Shown one piece after another: positions 1 to 57,659 of a DNA stretch of 64,000 bases. The DNA comes from Oasisia sp. SBJ-2009. Its lineage: Eukaryota > Annelida > Polychaeta > Sabellida > Siboglinidae. The stretch's first letter is position 1; every line of letters begins with the position of its first letter. The position numbers and the translations under genes were made by a program. Under the pieces are notes generated by a model. That model searched no databases. It was not told the DNA's origin and saw only the letters and a list, made by a program, of their open reading frames with translations. The stretch spans positions 10,119,882-10,183,881 of the forward strand of contig OZ024856.1 in assembly GCA_964017155.1 (NCBI GenBank), written 5' to 3'.

Positions 1-355
1 GATCCTCTCAAAGCGATTCTTAATGTATTTATTTGTATGTTCCCCCAAAAAGTACATCAAATTCAATAATCCACTGGGTTTACATAAACGTATGCCATTT
101 GATGTGGATTTAAAAATCTAAAAAAATGTAATCAGTTTATAATATTGCACCTTTAGTTCCATGTTTAATGGCCAAGTCAGCTGGTCAGTAAGTCCAAATT
201 CCTTCTCAGCACGACAAAAAATTAAGTGAATTACTTCTGCGAGAGAACATTTGATGCATCCTCTGCAGTGATTCATTTGATTTACACAACCCATTAAGTA
301 GTAGTCTCTTTGTTGTATCCAGCCCTGTAAACCATTAAAGATCCTAAGTAGATGG

Positions 356-945
356 AGCCCTGTCTTACTGGCACACGGAGCCTGTCTTACAGGCACACGG
401 AGCCCTGTCTTACTGGCACATGGAGCCCTGTCTTACAGGCACATGGAGCCCGGTCTTACAGGCACACGGAGCCCTGTCTTACAGGCACACGGAGCCCTGT
501 CTTACAGGCACACGGAGCCTGTCTTACTGGCACACGGAGCCCTGTCTTACAGGCACACGGAGCCTGTCTTACAGGCACACGGAGCCCTGTCTTACAGGCA
601 CACGGAGCCTGTCTTACAGGCACACGGAGCCCTGTCTTACTGGCACACGGAGCCTGTCTTACAGGCACACGGAGCCCTGTCTTACTGGCACACGGAGCCT
701 GTCTTACAGGCACACGGAGCCCTGTCTTACAGGCACACGGAGCCCTGTCTTACTGGCACACGGAGCCTGTCTTACAGGCACACGGAGCCTGTCTTACAGG
801 CACACGGAGCCTGTCTTACAGGCACACGGAGCCCTGTCTTACTGGCACATGGAGCCCTGTCTTACAGGCACACGGAGCCTGTCTTACAGGCACACGGAGC
901 CCTGTCTTACTGGCACATGGAGCCCTGTCTTACTGGCACAGTGTC
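356..945. repeat. Minisatellite, 22-23 bp unit, about 25 copies
   Basis: Tandem copies of ACGGAGCCTGTCTTACAGGC-type units with C/CC and ACAGG/ACTGG variants. Open frames here are by-products of the repeat. Confidence 0.97.
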
Positions 946-2847
946 CTGGCAGAGGTCCCACGGCCTGTTGACAGCTACAACCACATGAGAGTCTCCACAC
1001 ACTCACACTCACAGACAAGGCAATCACTCGTCTGCGTGCCTCTAACAGCGAGGCAGGTAACATGTCAGCGGGAACAAGCAACTGACAAATAGCAGCAGTA
1101 GACTGGGTGTCAGTGACACTTCCACCCACCACCACCTCCATCTGTCACCAGCCCCACTCCTGTTAGAGACACATGACGTGTCACAGGCCACTCACCACGA
1201 GATGAGTGAGTCGATCTAGTCAACTCGACATGTTTGCAAATAACAAACACCACAAAGAAGCCAGCAGTGCTGTTCATAGTGACTGTGACAACAACTCATT
1301 CTTTGAATGTGTCAGAAGTCAAAGCTTGTGGCCACAAAAGTTAGCATATCCTTTTGAACAATGACTCGTTGACAATCTTAATAATAAATACACTGAATAA
1401 ACAAAATGCTCACAAAAGACGACCTTGGTACACATGCATTGGTGGTTGGCATCAGACTATATTTACGGGGCTATAGCTATCAGAAAATCCAAAAATTCCA
1501 ACTACACTTCCCCTTGAAAGCTTTCAGAATGCATCCAAGTGCTCCCCCTAAGGCTTGCAGAATACTCAGATTTCAATTAAACTGTCCTCCTGCATTCACT
1601 CCCATATTTAATAGAAGGCCAACTTTATGACAACGCAAACACAGTTTGACTTGTTATTGGGGAAATAACACCATATTATGGTCCAATGCAAAATTAAGGC
1701 ACCTAATAAAAACATTTGGTTATCGAAAGACCTGTTATTTGAAAAATAAAAACTGACTGGAAACCCACTCCAATTACAGGACAATGTGTCTTTGGCTAAG
1801 GACTTGGTTCCCTCCCACTAAGTACCCCCCCCCCCCCAGACACTATTGTCCAAACTTGGCCAGTAATAAACTGGCCCCAAATAAGCACTTCCCTAGTGAC
1901 TGATATCATTACCCAGGTGGTTATTCCCATGGGAGGGTAGAATACTTGATCACAAACATACCTGGTGGTTCAACCAACTACGTTTAATGCCTTCCTGTCA
2001 TGAATCCTGTGCATAATAGCATTGAACATTCCACAAATAAGCAACTGTGCCTAAATTCATGCAGAAACTTGCTGCACGATTAATTCGGTTAATTCCTGTA
2101 ATTCATATTTCATTCATTGTTCAAAATATTGTCAGTTTAGCAGGAAGTTTTCAGAAAAAGTCCAGTTACACCAAGACAAATGATATAACGTTAATGTGGA
2201 GATTGACTTTGATAGTAACCCAATGCTAAATAAACATAGTGGATATCATGATATGTTATACATTTATACATAATTATAATTAATATAACCATAACTGACA
2301 TCCTGATACAAGTGGACATATTTCAAAGCCAACAGCAGCTAACAAACATCCACAAACATCATTTCCACCCAGACTTTGCAATCCACCCATGACTATGCCA
2401 TCGATTCATTTCCTCCACCTATATTTATCCCATGACATAGTTTCTGCAAAAGACTATAACCACAGCACGCACCTGGACACTGCTTTCAACAGAGCCACCA
2501 ATAGCAGCTATAAACGTTCCACTGATACCTCCTTTGAAAAAGTGTAACTACAAGCGAGTTTTTGTGCTGGATTCAACCGTGAAACACGACAGTCCTCACA
2601 CCCGCACGCATGATTGCTGCCTTTCACTGGCCCGTGACATAACTTACGGGAAGAAACTACGGCCAGGAGACGATGTGGGACACAGTCACTCACAGCCACT
2701 GGTGTGTGCCTGGCCAAGCGGGGGATAATATTTCATCAATTTCACGGCCTGTTGTGTCGTAACGATGCCACTGATGAAGGGAGGGACCAGCGTGGACGCA
2801 TGACAGGACGGGACATCAGTCCTAGACATCTAAGTGGAGCAGGCAGG

Positions 2848-3120
2848 AGAGAGGGAGAGGGAGAGGGAGAGGGAGAGGGAGAGGGAGAGGGAGAGGGAGA
2901 GGGAGAGGGAGAGGGAGAGGGAGAGGGAGAGGGAGAGGGAGAGGGAGAGGGAGAGGGAGAGGGAGAGGGAGAGGGAGAGGGAGAGGGAGAGGGAGAGGGA
3001 GAGGGAGAGGGAGAGGGAGAGGGAGAGGGAGAGGGAGAGGGAGAGGGAGAGGGAGAGGGAGAGGGAGAGGGAGAGGGAGAGGGAGAGGGAGAGGGAGAGG
3101 GAGAGGGAGAGGGAGAGGGA
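2848..3120. repeat. (GGGAGA)n hexanucleotide array, about 45 copies
   Basis: Perfect purine-only hexamer repeat on the plus strand; can form triplex or G-rich structures. Confidence 0.99.
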
Positions 3121-3692
3121 GTAGACAGCGGGCAAACGTACTATCAATCACACGTGGCACTGTGTCATTACCTTGGCAGGGAAAAAACCACAGAAATGCA
3201 GTACAATAAACCATGTTAGAAGGTTCTGGGAATATATTACAACATTCTAGGTTCTCATAAGCTCAGTTCTAACACATCTCAACCAATTCTAAATATATGG
3301 TGGCTCGTGGGACTTGTAGCTGATGTTCAACGATGCGTATCACAAATGAGAGTTTCTTGTGTACCTCAATTCACCGGTACACAGAACAATTTACTACTAG
3401 TATGCATGTGCATTGTTGCAAGATGACAAGCATGTCCAAAGTACAGTAATTACCCCATTCCAGTGCATATGACCCTTGTAGGGTAATTGTACCCACATAT
3501 ATAAATATCTATGTGAATTCGGTTTGCTTGTATGGCTGAGACTATACTGGACTCTGATAGGAGGTAGACTTGTAACTTGGGTGTTTGTATGGCTGGGACT
3601 ATAATGGTCCCCGATAGAAGGAGGTAGATGTGTAACTTGCGTGGCGGAGAGCTGAAAAGGTGCAGCAGAAAAAGGAGCGGAAGCACACACCA

Positions 3693-3895
3693 CTAAGGAC
3701 AACTAGGAACATTTACACATCGGTAAGGACAACTGGGAACATCTACACATCAGTAAGGACAACTGGGAACATTTACACATCAGTAAGGACAACTGGGAAC
3801 ATTTACACATCAGTAAGGACAACTAGGAACATTTACACATCAGTAAGGACAACTGGGAACATTTACACATCAGTAAGGACAAATAGGAACATTTA
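3693..3895. repeat. 30-bp tandem repeat, about 7 copies
   Basis: Unit AAGGACAACTGGGAACATTT followed by ACACATCAGT, nearly identical copies. Confidence 0.97.
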
Positions 3896-4044
3896 AAAGT
3901 GCACAACAAGACCATTATTAAATTATCTACACCATCTTTTGTTAGAATGAACCAATTGTGTCCAGGTTCAGTCAATCAGGTTAGCTCCAGGGCAGAGCTA
4001 ATTTAATCAGGCAGTGTGACTGTGTACACAACTCAAATGCACCT

Positions 4045-4217
4045 AGTGACACACACGCATGCACACAGTTACACACACACAGTTACACACACACAGTTAC
4101 ACACACCACACGCACGCACGCACACACGCACGCACACACACAGTTACACACAGTTACACACACGCACGCACGCACGCACGCACGCACGCACACACGCACA
4201 CACGCACACACACACAG
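4045..4217. repeat. CA / ACGC-rich compound microsatellite
   Basis: Runs of ACAC, ACGC and AGTTACAC motifs. Confidence 0.95.
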
Positions 4218-4364
4218 ATGTATATACATCACAGCCAACATGCACATTACATGAAACTAAAACGTCTTCGAAAAACAACCCCAACTAAAGACCTTATTTA
4301 CTTGAGTCAACTTGAAAGATCTGCTGAATTAATTGAGAACTTGACAAAGGACCCTTCGTCTCAC

Positions 4365-25406
<21,042 letters not shown>

Positions 25407-26090
25407 GTATAGCAAACACTGAAGATTGTGACGGTTGATGTAATAGCAACACAAAAATCACGTGTGTATGTGTCTAACATTTAACACGGAACTTCGCAAA
25501 ATTGAATTCGCCGCACTTCTGCTAGTCTCGTTTATCCGAGATGTCAACAAGGCGGACACGAGTTTTGTTCAAAATATCTAAATAAATAACTGTATTTTGT
25601 ATTTTCTTACGTTAACATACCATTACATACATATTATAATAACATGGGAATAAGAGAAAAACAAAATTAAAAACGAAATGCAAAACTATTTCAAATTTCC
25701 AGAAGAAAACTAACGATCGCCAGTAGAGGGCGCTTTTAACAACAAGTGGCGGGCTCTATCGGTGAAGGTACAATTAATTTATGCAAACACGCCCGGCTCG
25801 TTAGGTAGTGGCTTCTTGCTAACCGCTTACGTACAAATGCCAATTTTTGTGCTCTCATGTGGAATAAGGTTTAGGATTAGGTTGACAAGACAGACATTAG
25901 GTGTTTTGCATGCATTTGTACTTGAGTGGTTAGCAAGAAGCTAATACCCGTTAAAAAATCCATTGCTTGTGCTTGCTTGCTGTTTGTTCATTCTGAATGA
26001 CACCTCATATTTTGCATTATAAAAGAGTTAACTTTATACTAAATTTCAATTGATATATAACAGAGGGTGGTCTACGTGTCATCTTAATCT
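25407..26090. other. Upstream flank of the MADBUB gene
   Basis: Expected to hold the MADBUB promoter and 5'-UTR. No TATA box or other confident element was identified. A related word pair, GCTTCTTGCTAACC and GGTTAGCAAGAAGC, lies at 25811 and 25928 as an inverted repeat around about 115 bp. Confidence 0.4.

Positions 26091-26091
<1 letters not shown>

Positions 26092-26182
<91 letters not shown>
26092..26182. repeat. (CA)n microsatellite
   Basis: About 45 perfect AC units. Confidence 0.99.
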
Positions 26183-26187
<5 letters not shown>

Positions 26188-26259
26188 CTCTGCAAGGCGA
26201 TCTCATGTGAACTTCCTGTGAACTGCCGTTAACCTTTAGCCATTTAATACATGTATATA

Positions 26260-26715
<456 letters not shown>

Positions 26716-27094
26716 CCATAATAAAGCATTCTACAAACGGTACACAATCAACTTTTCCACAACATCCGTTAGGAGAAAGACGGGTAAACTGGGCCCCTCG
26801 GCCAAAGTGGTCACCTCTGTCACAGCATTCGTGGTATGCAATGCAGTCAAAGCAACGATAGTAGTATTTACAAAACCTCCAGGGGACAGAATTCAACGTC
26901 GTATTTGTTTCTTTGGCGCGAATGCAAAACGCAAGCTTTAAAAACACATGCACCTCTTCATAAATTATCAGAGGGCCATGGAGAAATAGGCCATAGTTAG
27001 TTGAATGAGTAATTTCAGTTTGAAGTTAATAAACACATTAATCCTAAAATGGCATCCGACCGATAATCTATAGCACAGGCCAAAGTGGACCCAT

Positions 27095-27210
27095 ATAGGC
27101 ACGGGCGTCGATCGGTGGGGGACGGGGGGGACGCGTCCCCCCCCCCCACTTTTCAGGGCGGGGGGACAGCATAGGAATTGTCCCCCCCCCCACTTTTCAG
27201 TTCAGAAAAA
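27095..27210. repeat. G/C-tract element (GGCGTCGATC-type), first copy
   Basis: GGGCGTCGATCGGTGGGGGA followed by long G and C runs and CCCCCCACTTTTCAG. Related sequence recurs at 27747-27820 and, reversed, at 28892-28940 (CCCCCACTTTTAAAACCGGA followed by TCGACGCCC). Confidence 0.6.
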
Positions 27211-27279
27211 TTGCGAAGCATATAGCCTTACTCAACACTCCTCTCTCTTAAATGCCGGTACATAGCCAATAGACTCGCG

Positions 27280-27515
27280 ATATGAAGTTCAGCAAAGTTA
27301 TTTATCGCAAATTAACACGAGGCAAACAAGTTTTGAGGCACGTTTTGAGGCAATTTTAAACAACTCTTCACAGTAGTTATCATAGGACAGTTATCGAACA
27401 GCCGGTGGCATTTATACCAAAAAGGATTTGTTATTTCGCTGCACATTGATGATTTTTAATTTGTCGCGCAGAAAGGCCAATCGGAAAGTTTATAACTACC
27501 GGAAAAATGTAAGCC
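27280..27515. mobile_element. Degenerate copy of the 5.6-kb MITE-like element
   Basis: Shares AGCAAAGTTATTTATCGCAA and ATTAACACGAGGCAAA with 5732-5765, and CATTGATGATTTTTAATTTG, GGAAAAATGTAAGC with its right end. Left terminal part is missing. Confidence 0.75.
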
Positions 27516-28285
27516 GCTGCCGGGCTCTATCAACCTTGTGTTGATATTATTAATAGGTTCTAGCCATCAAGCACATTTTAAATGATGACATTTGTGTTGC
27601 ACTTCCACCCCTCGCCTGCTTGATGCTTATCGCCTACGACAGAAGCTGCGGATTCGTGCACTTTGTGTAACAGATTCCCATTTGAGTGATGACAAATTTC
27701 TTTGCCAAAATGTTGGATTGGGAAGTTCTACACAGGCACAGCATTGGCGTCGATCAGTGGGGGACGAGGGGGACGCTGACCACCCCACGGTCTGAGGGGG
27801 TCAGCATAGGAAATGTCCTCAGTTCATAAAAACTAATTTATAGGCATATATAGCGAGACTGATCACTCCCTTCTCTTAAAAACCCTACATCGGTCTAGTA
27901 GTTAAATTAATAATAAGAACTAAACTTCCGACTACCTAGTGGAAAATCATTAGATAAATTGCTTGGTTGGCAGCAGCCCGCAACTTGATCCAAGTCCAGT
28001 AAATATTCATCATGCCGGGCTCTGTCATTTTGCACTCTTGTATTTATATATAGCCATCAAGCACATAATAGATTATTAAATTTTGTTTGCCCTGTGACCT
28101 CTTGGATTGCAGCCTGGTAGCCCTGGTGGATATTTATATCGCCTATTATATCGCCTACGGCACACTTTGTGTAATTTCATCTCATTTTAGTGATGACAAA
28201 TTTCTTTGCCAAAAGGTGGGATTTGTAAGCTCTGCATCTTTTCACTCTATGAATCAGGCAAGCAGTGTTGGGTCCAAAGCATAGC
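27515..28285. repeat. Two diverged direct copies of a GCCGGGCTCT element
   Basis: Copy 1 from 27517 and copy 2 from 28014 share GCCGGGCTCT, TAGCCATCAAGCACAT and TGATGACAAATTTCTTTGCC in the same order and spacing. Unclassified interspersed repeat. Confidence 0.65.
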
Positions 28286-28785
28286 TTTATGTAGAGACCC
28301 GTCCACCCGTCATTTGGTCGGGTAAAAACGAATATGGACGGGTAGAAATATAGGTGGACGGGTAGAAATATGGGTGAACGGGTGGTGGACGGAGTAAAAA
28401 AGTCTTCGAAAACCATAGATATCGTTAGTTATGCCTTCCTTGAAAGTGAGTGTAAATGGTGTCATATGTGTGTTTTTAACCCATTTCAGGTCATCAGGCA
28501 CATTTGAAAGTTTGTAAACTAGCTTAACAGTTAACATTCATGTGTCCACCAAAACGTGTGACTTGCAATAATTTTATCCTGCATAAAGCCCTGGTCCAAA
28601 GTCTACCCCTAAATGTTCAGTGATTGGGGTAGGCCATGGCCCCTCTTCAAATATATGTTGTCAACATAACTATTATAAATAGCATAACACCAAGGCTTTT
28701 TAGTTTTGAATTAGCATCAGACCAACAATGAATTATGATTTATATTAAAAAAATACTTATAACATATTATACTATATATTATATG

Positions 28786-28793
<8 letters not shown>

Positions 28794-28862
<69 letters not shown>
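28794..28862. repeat. (AT)n microsatellite
   Basis: About 33 AT units. Confidence 0.98.
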
Positions 28863-28864
<2 letters not shown>

Positions 28865-29794
28865 ATACATACATATATGTCTATATAAATTGGTCCCCCG
28901 CCCCCCCCCCCCCACTTTTAAAACCGGATCGACGCCCCTGCATATAGGGTTACAGTGCAACAAGCTACAGAGGGACGACCTGGATCATTACAGGCAGCCC
29001 TTACAAGAAAGACGCCGAGGCCACGGCAAGACTGGTGTCGTACCTACAACCAACCGATTCAAAGAAGAGGGGGCTCACATTACATAAGAACATGTGGAAA
29101 AAAGACATAGAAGGAAGACAGTGACACTACGTCTTTGTGCATTGTATATATTGTTTATATATTTGCCCATGATATAATTGTAGTTTTAATTACTAAGTTA
29201 AGTATAATTATTTTTAAAGCTACTGTCATTACAGAATCCCGTGTCAAACACTCTTGGTAAGTCAATGTTACTCTTAAAACGTTATGCTTTATTCAGTTGA
29301 CTAATTAAGAATCATTTAGCACGAAATAATAATGTTCTTTTTGGAGCAGTGCTCAAATGTTAAACTACATCGGCCCTACATGGATGATAGTTATTGCTGG
29401 CGCAGACTTTGCCATCAAGGAGGTAATGGTTAAAATTAATTCTCACAAGTCGGTGTGTGAAGGACATAATTCATCGTTGAATCAGGTCTGCCTTGTAGGA
29501 ATGATAGTTATAAAAGGGTAATTGTTCTAATCGACCATCCTCGCAACTAGGACTATAATACCATTTACCACGTAAACCTAGCCCTGGCAAATCCCCTACG
29601 CAAAGTGTGGAAGTTATGTAATTTGTATACACCGGATATGTTTTCCCGTAAACAAAATCACGTAGTAATATTCTTATGAAAATATACACTATGTCGTAGT
29701 TATCAATGCATTACTATAAAGCGTTTTTCAGTGGTTCATTATTAGCAAAGTGACAGTTAGCGTTTCCTAATTGCATGCGCTACGGCAGTAGGTT

Positions 29795-29990
29795 ATGGTT
29801 TGTCGCCGTTGTAGCGTGTTGCCGTTTTGGTCTGTCGCCGTTTTGGCGTGTCCCCATTTCGGTGTGTCGCCGCGTTGACCTGTCGCCATTTTAGTGTGTC
29901 GCCGTTTTGGTTGTCGCCGTTGTAGCGTGTCGCCGGTTTGGTCTGTTGCCATTTTGGTTGTCGCCGTTTTGGATTTGTCGTCGTTTTGAC
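29795..29990. repeat. Degenerate 17-22-bp tandem repeat
   Basis: Variants of GTGTCGCCGTTTTGG repeated about 10 times. Confidence 0.85.
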
Positions 29991-29999
29991 ATGTATTGT

Positions 30000-31430
30000 T
30001 TAAATTTCTAGAGTTTTTAACCGAGCTCCTCACAACTCGCACTTCATCTCCCGACATGGCGACGGTCGACGCTGAACACTAGGTGAGTCTGGCCATATTG
30101 GGTGTCAGTAAATTTTCTCAATATCTATCTCGCCAGTCATGTTTTTCCGGTCGGGTGCACTGACCTACATTAAAGACTGAATAGCGCGCGGCCGTGTTAT
30201 TTTGACGCCGCCGATCCGCCATATCATGACATATGCAAATGCCCAGGCCCCAGCCGCTGTCAATCGGCCACCTTTTCAATGTCAAATGGTTCAACTTCAG
30301 CTACCAATTGCTTAACTTTACGCTACTGTTATTTGTGTGTAATAAATTTATGGTACTACTGAGTACTGTCAGTACTGACTATATCAATATTTAAAGGGGA
30401 AAAAAGGCAACGCTTCGGTCCGGACAAAGACAAAGTTCGGTAGGTAATACATAAGAAAAAAAATCAAATTCTTCCAATCTCATTGTCACATTGAAATTAC
30501 ACCACAAGATAGAGTTTATTATGAAGTTAACAATACCCTTTGACTCTTTTGGAAATCTTTATTATTTCCGACGTAATTCCACTTTTTGTTCTAAGAAAAC
30601 GAGCACTTTTTGGTAATGAATAATACATTTCTTGTGACCAGGAAGCTCGAGCCTCGAGGACTGTGTCTGTGTTTGGGTATTTTATAGTAAAATGGTAATA
30701 CAATTGCATCTACTGAAGATATTGGTGTGGAGTAAAGTTGTGATATAAAAACATAATTATTAATATTATTTGACCATGACCTAATTAGTTGACCTTCATT
30801 GCCTATTTGACCTATTGTTTTAGATTTATTCAATAAATTTGATGTAATTAATTAAAACTTGTTTTCTATACCACATTATTAAATCAGTAATTATTATTAC
30901 TTAATTAGTTGACCTACATTTAACCAATTTACCAGCATTACATAAAACGAGTGTGTAAATAATGAGTAAAAAGATCTATTAAACTACACTACATTGTAAA
31001 CATTATAATGATTACATATTACATAACTAAATATACTGTCATCTTGTAAAAGTTTGTTGATGACCTAATTATTTGACCTACATTTAATATCTGACCTATT
31101 TACAATGATTAGTCACATAATTATGTGGGCCTACACATTTTTTTATACGAATGAAAAAAATTCATTTAAAACACAGTTATGAACGATTCATCTTGTTGAC
31201 CTACTTTTAACATTTGGTCTATTTACAGTGATTAATAGGACAGTAGCTGTATTAAAAAAAATTATGTTTCCTAATTGCATGCAGTCTGTAATCTACTTGA
31301 AAACATTCAAGTAGATTACAGACCTATAGGGATGGTTGGTTCTGTAATAATTAGTAGTACACAACAGGTAAATTAGTAGGGCATCCATGGATAAAACATT
31401 CTAATTGCAGGAATAAGAACATTCATTTTA
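30000..31430. other. Intergenic AT-rich DNA
   Basis: No gene recognised. A GC-richer patch (30180-30260) follows the minisatellite. TGACCTA-containing words recur about ten times between 30770 and 31210 (for example TAATTAGTTGACCT); their meaning is unknown. Confidence 0.4.
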
Positions 31431-31433
31431 TTT

Positions 31434-31881
<448 letters not shown>

Positions 31882-31904
31882 CGGTATATATGTATGTATA
31901 TGTA

Positions 31905-34395
31905 TGTGCTTCTCTATCTGTTCCCCTGTTCCTCTGTCCATCTGTTCTTCTATCCATCTGTTCCCCTGTTCATCTGTTCCTCTGTCCATCTGTTCATCTG
32001 TTACCCTGTTCCTCTGTCCATCTGTTCCCCTGTCCATCTGTTCCTCTGTCCATCTGTTCATCTGTTACCCTGTTCCTCTGTCCATCTGTTCCCCTGTTCA
32101 TCTGTTCCTCTGTCCATCTGTTCATCTGTTACCCTGTTCCTCTGTCCATCTGTTCCCCTGTTCATCTGTTCCTCTGTCCATCTGTTCATCTGTTACCCTG
32201 TTCCTCTGTCCATCTGTTCCCCTGTCCATCTGTTCCTCTGTCCATCTGTTCATCTGTTACCCTGTTCCTCTGTCCATCTGTTCCCCTGTCCATCTGTTCC
32301 CCTGTCCATCTGTTCTTCTATCCATCTGTTCCTCTGTCCATCTGTTCTTCTGTCCATCTGTTCCTCTGGCCATATGTTTCTCTGTCCATCTATTCCTCTA
32401 TCCATCTGTTCCTCTGTCCACCTGTTCTTCTGTCCATCTGTTCCCCTGTCCATCTGTTCCTCTGTCCATCTGTTCCTCTGTCCATCTGTTCCTCTGTCCA
32501 TCTGTTCCTCTGTCCATCTGTTCCTCTGTCCATCTGTTTCTCTGTCCATCTATTCCTCTGTCCATCTGTTCCTCTGTCCATCTGTTCTTCTCTCCATCTG
32601 TTCCTCTGTCCATCTGTTCCTCTGTCCATCTGTTCTTCTGTCCATCTGTTCTTCTGTCCATCTGTTTCTCTGTCCATCTGTTCCGCTGTCCAACTGTTCC
32701 GCTGTCCATCTGTTCCTCTGTCCATCTGTTCCTTTATTCATTTGTTTCTCTGTCGACCTGTTTCTCTGTCAAGCTGTTCCCCTGTCCATCTATTCTTCTG
32801 TCCATCTGTTCCTATGTCCATCTGTTCTTCTGTCCATATGTTCCTATGTCCATCTGTTCCTCTGTTCATTTGTTTCTCTGTCGACCTGTTTCTCTGTCCA
32901 TCTGTTTTTCTGTCCATCTGTTCTTCTGTCCATCTGTTCCTCTGTCCATCTGTTCCTCTGTCCATCTGTTCCTCTATCCATATGTTTCTCTGTCCAGCTG
33001 TTCCTCTGTCCATCTGTTCTTCTGTTCTTCTGTCCATCTGTTCCTCTGTCCATCTGTTTCCCTGTCCATCTGTTTCTCTGTCCATCTGTTCCTCTGTCCA
33101 TCTGTTCTTCTGTCCATCTGTTCCTCTGTCCATCTGTTTCTATGTCCAGCTGTTTCTCTGTCCAGCTGTTTCTCTGTCCATCTGTTCTTCTGTCCATCTG
33201 TTCTTCTATCCATCTGTTCCTATGTCCATCAGTTCCTCTATTCCTTCGTTTCTCTGTCGATCAGTTTCTCTGTCTATCTGTTCTTCTGTCCATCTATTCC
33301 CCTGTCCATCTGTTCTTCTGTCCATTTGTTCTTCTGTCCATCTGTTCCGCTCTCCATCTGTTCCCCTGTCCATCTGTTCCTCTGTCTATCTCTTTCTCTG
33401 TCCAGCTGTTCCTCTGTCCATCTGTTCTTCTGTCCATCTGTTCCTCTGTCCATCTGTTTCTATGTCCAGCTGTTTCTCTGTCCAGCTGTTTCTCTGTCCA
33501 TTTGTTCTTCTGTCCATCTGTTCCGCTCTCCATCTGTTCCCCTGTCCATCTGTTCCTCTGTCTATCTCTTTCTCTGTCCATCTGTTCCTCTGTCCATTGT
33601 TTTCCTCTATCCTTCTGTTTCTCTGCCCATCTATTTTACCCTCTCCATCCGTTCCCCTGTTCATCTTTTCCTCTGTCCATCTGTTCATATGTCCATCTGT
33701 TCCTTTGTCCATTTGTTCTTCTGTCCGTCTGTTTCTCTGTCCGTCTGTTCCACTGTCCATTTGTGTCTTTGTCCATCTGTTCCTCTGTCCATTTGTTCCT
33801 CTGTCCATTTGTTTCCTGTCTATCTGTTCCCCTGTTTGTCTATTCCTCTGTCCATTTGTATCTCTGTCTATCTGTTCCTCTGTCCATCTGTTCTTCTGTC
33901 TATCCGTTCCCCTGTTCATCTGTTCCTCTGTCCGTCTGTTGCTCTGTACGTCTGTTCCTCTGTCCATTTGTTTTTCTGTTCATTTGTTTCTCTGTCTATC
34001 TATTCCCCTGTTTATCTGTTCCTCTGTTCATCTGTTCCTCTATCCATTTGTTTCTCTGTTCATCTGTTCCTCTCTCCGTCCGTTTATCCGTCCGTCTGTT
34101 ACTCTGTCCATCTGTTCCTCTGTCCATCTGTTCCTCTGTCCATTAATAAACATTTGTTCCTCTGTCCGTTTGTTTCTCTGTCTATCCGTTCCCCTGTTTA
34201 TCTGTTCCTCTGTCCGTATGTTTCTCTGTCCATCTTTTCCTCTATCTATCCGTTCTCCTGTTCATCTCTTCATCTGTCCGTCTGTTTCTCTATCCGTCTG
34301 TTCCTCTGTCCGTCTGTTATTCTGTCCATCTGTTCCTCTGTCCATCTGTTCCTCTGTCCATCTGTTCCCTGTCCATCTGTTTCTCTGTCCATCTG
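31905..34395. repeat. 2.5-kb pyrimidine-rich minisatellite, 16-bp unit
   Basis: More than 150 copies of TTCCTCTGTCCATCTG with point variants. Because 16 is not a multiple of 3 and the unit lacks stops, all three plus frames stay open for 770-860 codons; this is not coding evidence. The array ends 19 bp before the first splice acceptor of the HEPN-NACHT-LRR gene. Confidence 0.98.
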
Positions 34396-34422
34396 ATTGA
34401 ATCCTTTGTCTCAGAAATCACC

Positions 34423-56653
<22,231 letters not shown>

Positions 56654-56984
56654 TCAGCGTACTCGAACACATTGGCCAACACAGTGTGCGGGAGCCAAAG
56701 GTTCCATACATACCTCTTCAAAAAACCGTGTGTTGTCTTAACAGACCACAAGCCTCTGTTAATGATACACAAGCTGCTGGAGAGTGCACCTCCACGCTAC
56801 AACTCCTGGTCAAGATTCAGGAATACAACTTTCAGCCTGTGTACTGACCTGGCAACCAGATTATCATAGCGGAAACTCTGTCTCGACTTCCCAATCCGGA
56901 GAAACATTTTGAGATCCGACGTAACAGTGGACATGGAACAGTATAATATAGTATTATTTTTTTACTATTTCATATATAATTATA

Positions 56985-57135
56985 TATATATATATATATA
57001 TATATTGGCATTTAGAATGTTTTATTATTATAATTTATCATCCTATCTTAACAATATTTGTACATGTATGTAAAGCACCTGAAAGTAATGATTTTGATTT
57101 GGCGCTATACAACCAAATTGTATTATTATTGTGTA
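56985..57135 (+). mobile_element. LINE/SINE 3'-tail-like fragment
   Basis: TATGTAAAGCACCTGAAAGT and TTTGGCGCTATACAACCAAA followed by TTATTATT. Same type of tail as at 17.7 and 48.8 kb, but in the plus orientation. Confidence 0.5.
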
Positions 57136-57659
57136 CACCATTATTCTATCAAACACACAAAGGCCAAAACAGTGAAGTAATATCATGAATTTATTGCATA
57201 ACAAAATGACGACTATTAGAAGATGCGAGTATGTGCAGAACATGTATCCCTGACTAGTGACAACAACTACAGTGTACAACTACACAGTCACCATGACTCA
57301 CAACCTTGTTACACACATACACTGTGCAACACGGATTGCTTTTATCTTTACACTAGTATATAACAAGGTTAATTTACTTATCTTGTTACATGGTAAACGT
57401 GTAACACGTCTAACATATTGCTACATCTACAGTATGTTACAAGGTCCATTATTTCTGATACGGTATGGTGTGATTACCTTAGTCTGTTATAATTAAGTTT
57501 GTAACACTGGTTTACTGTATGTAAGGTTGCCGTAAGACCTGTTGTTATGGGTGTACACCTACAATATGTTACAATATCCACTGGTTCTTTTACAATAACT
57601 GTAACTTCACTTAAACGTAATATACTCAAAATGTTGATGGCTATACAGTAGTCATTTCA

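Larger units (their letters stand above)
1..4364. other. Non-coding DNA downstream of the last MADBUB exon found
   Basis: Holds four simple or tandem repeats (listed separately) and AT-rich unique sequence. No exon matching the missing BUB1 C-terminal segment was recognised on the minus strand, and no other gene was seen. It is probably intron or 3' flank of that gene. Confidence 0.5.

Noticed and set aside
352..1092. Open frames of up to 246 codons
   Set aside because: Products of the 22-23-bp minisatellite; no start context, splice sites or homology.
2704..3219. Glu-Gly repeat protein
   Set aside because: Translation of (GGGAGA)n; several frames are open.
1..4364. Search for the missing BUB1 C-terminal exon (W..FF, LL..L type segment)
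   Set aside because: No minus-strand segment with acceptable splice sites and similarity was found; the exon is probably outside the window.
28890..29087. Short open frame with LQRDDLDHYRQPLQERRRGH
   Set aside because: Composition looks coding-like and may be a transposon remnant, but no family could be named.
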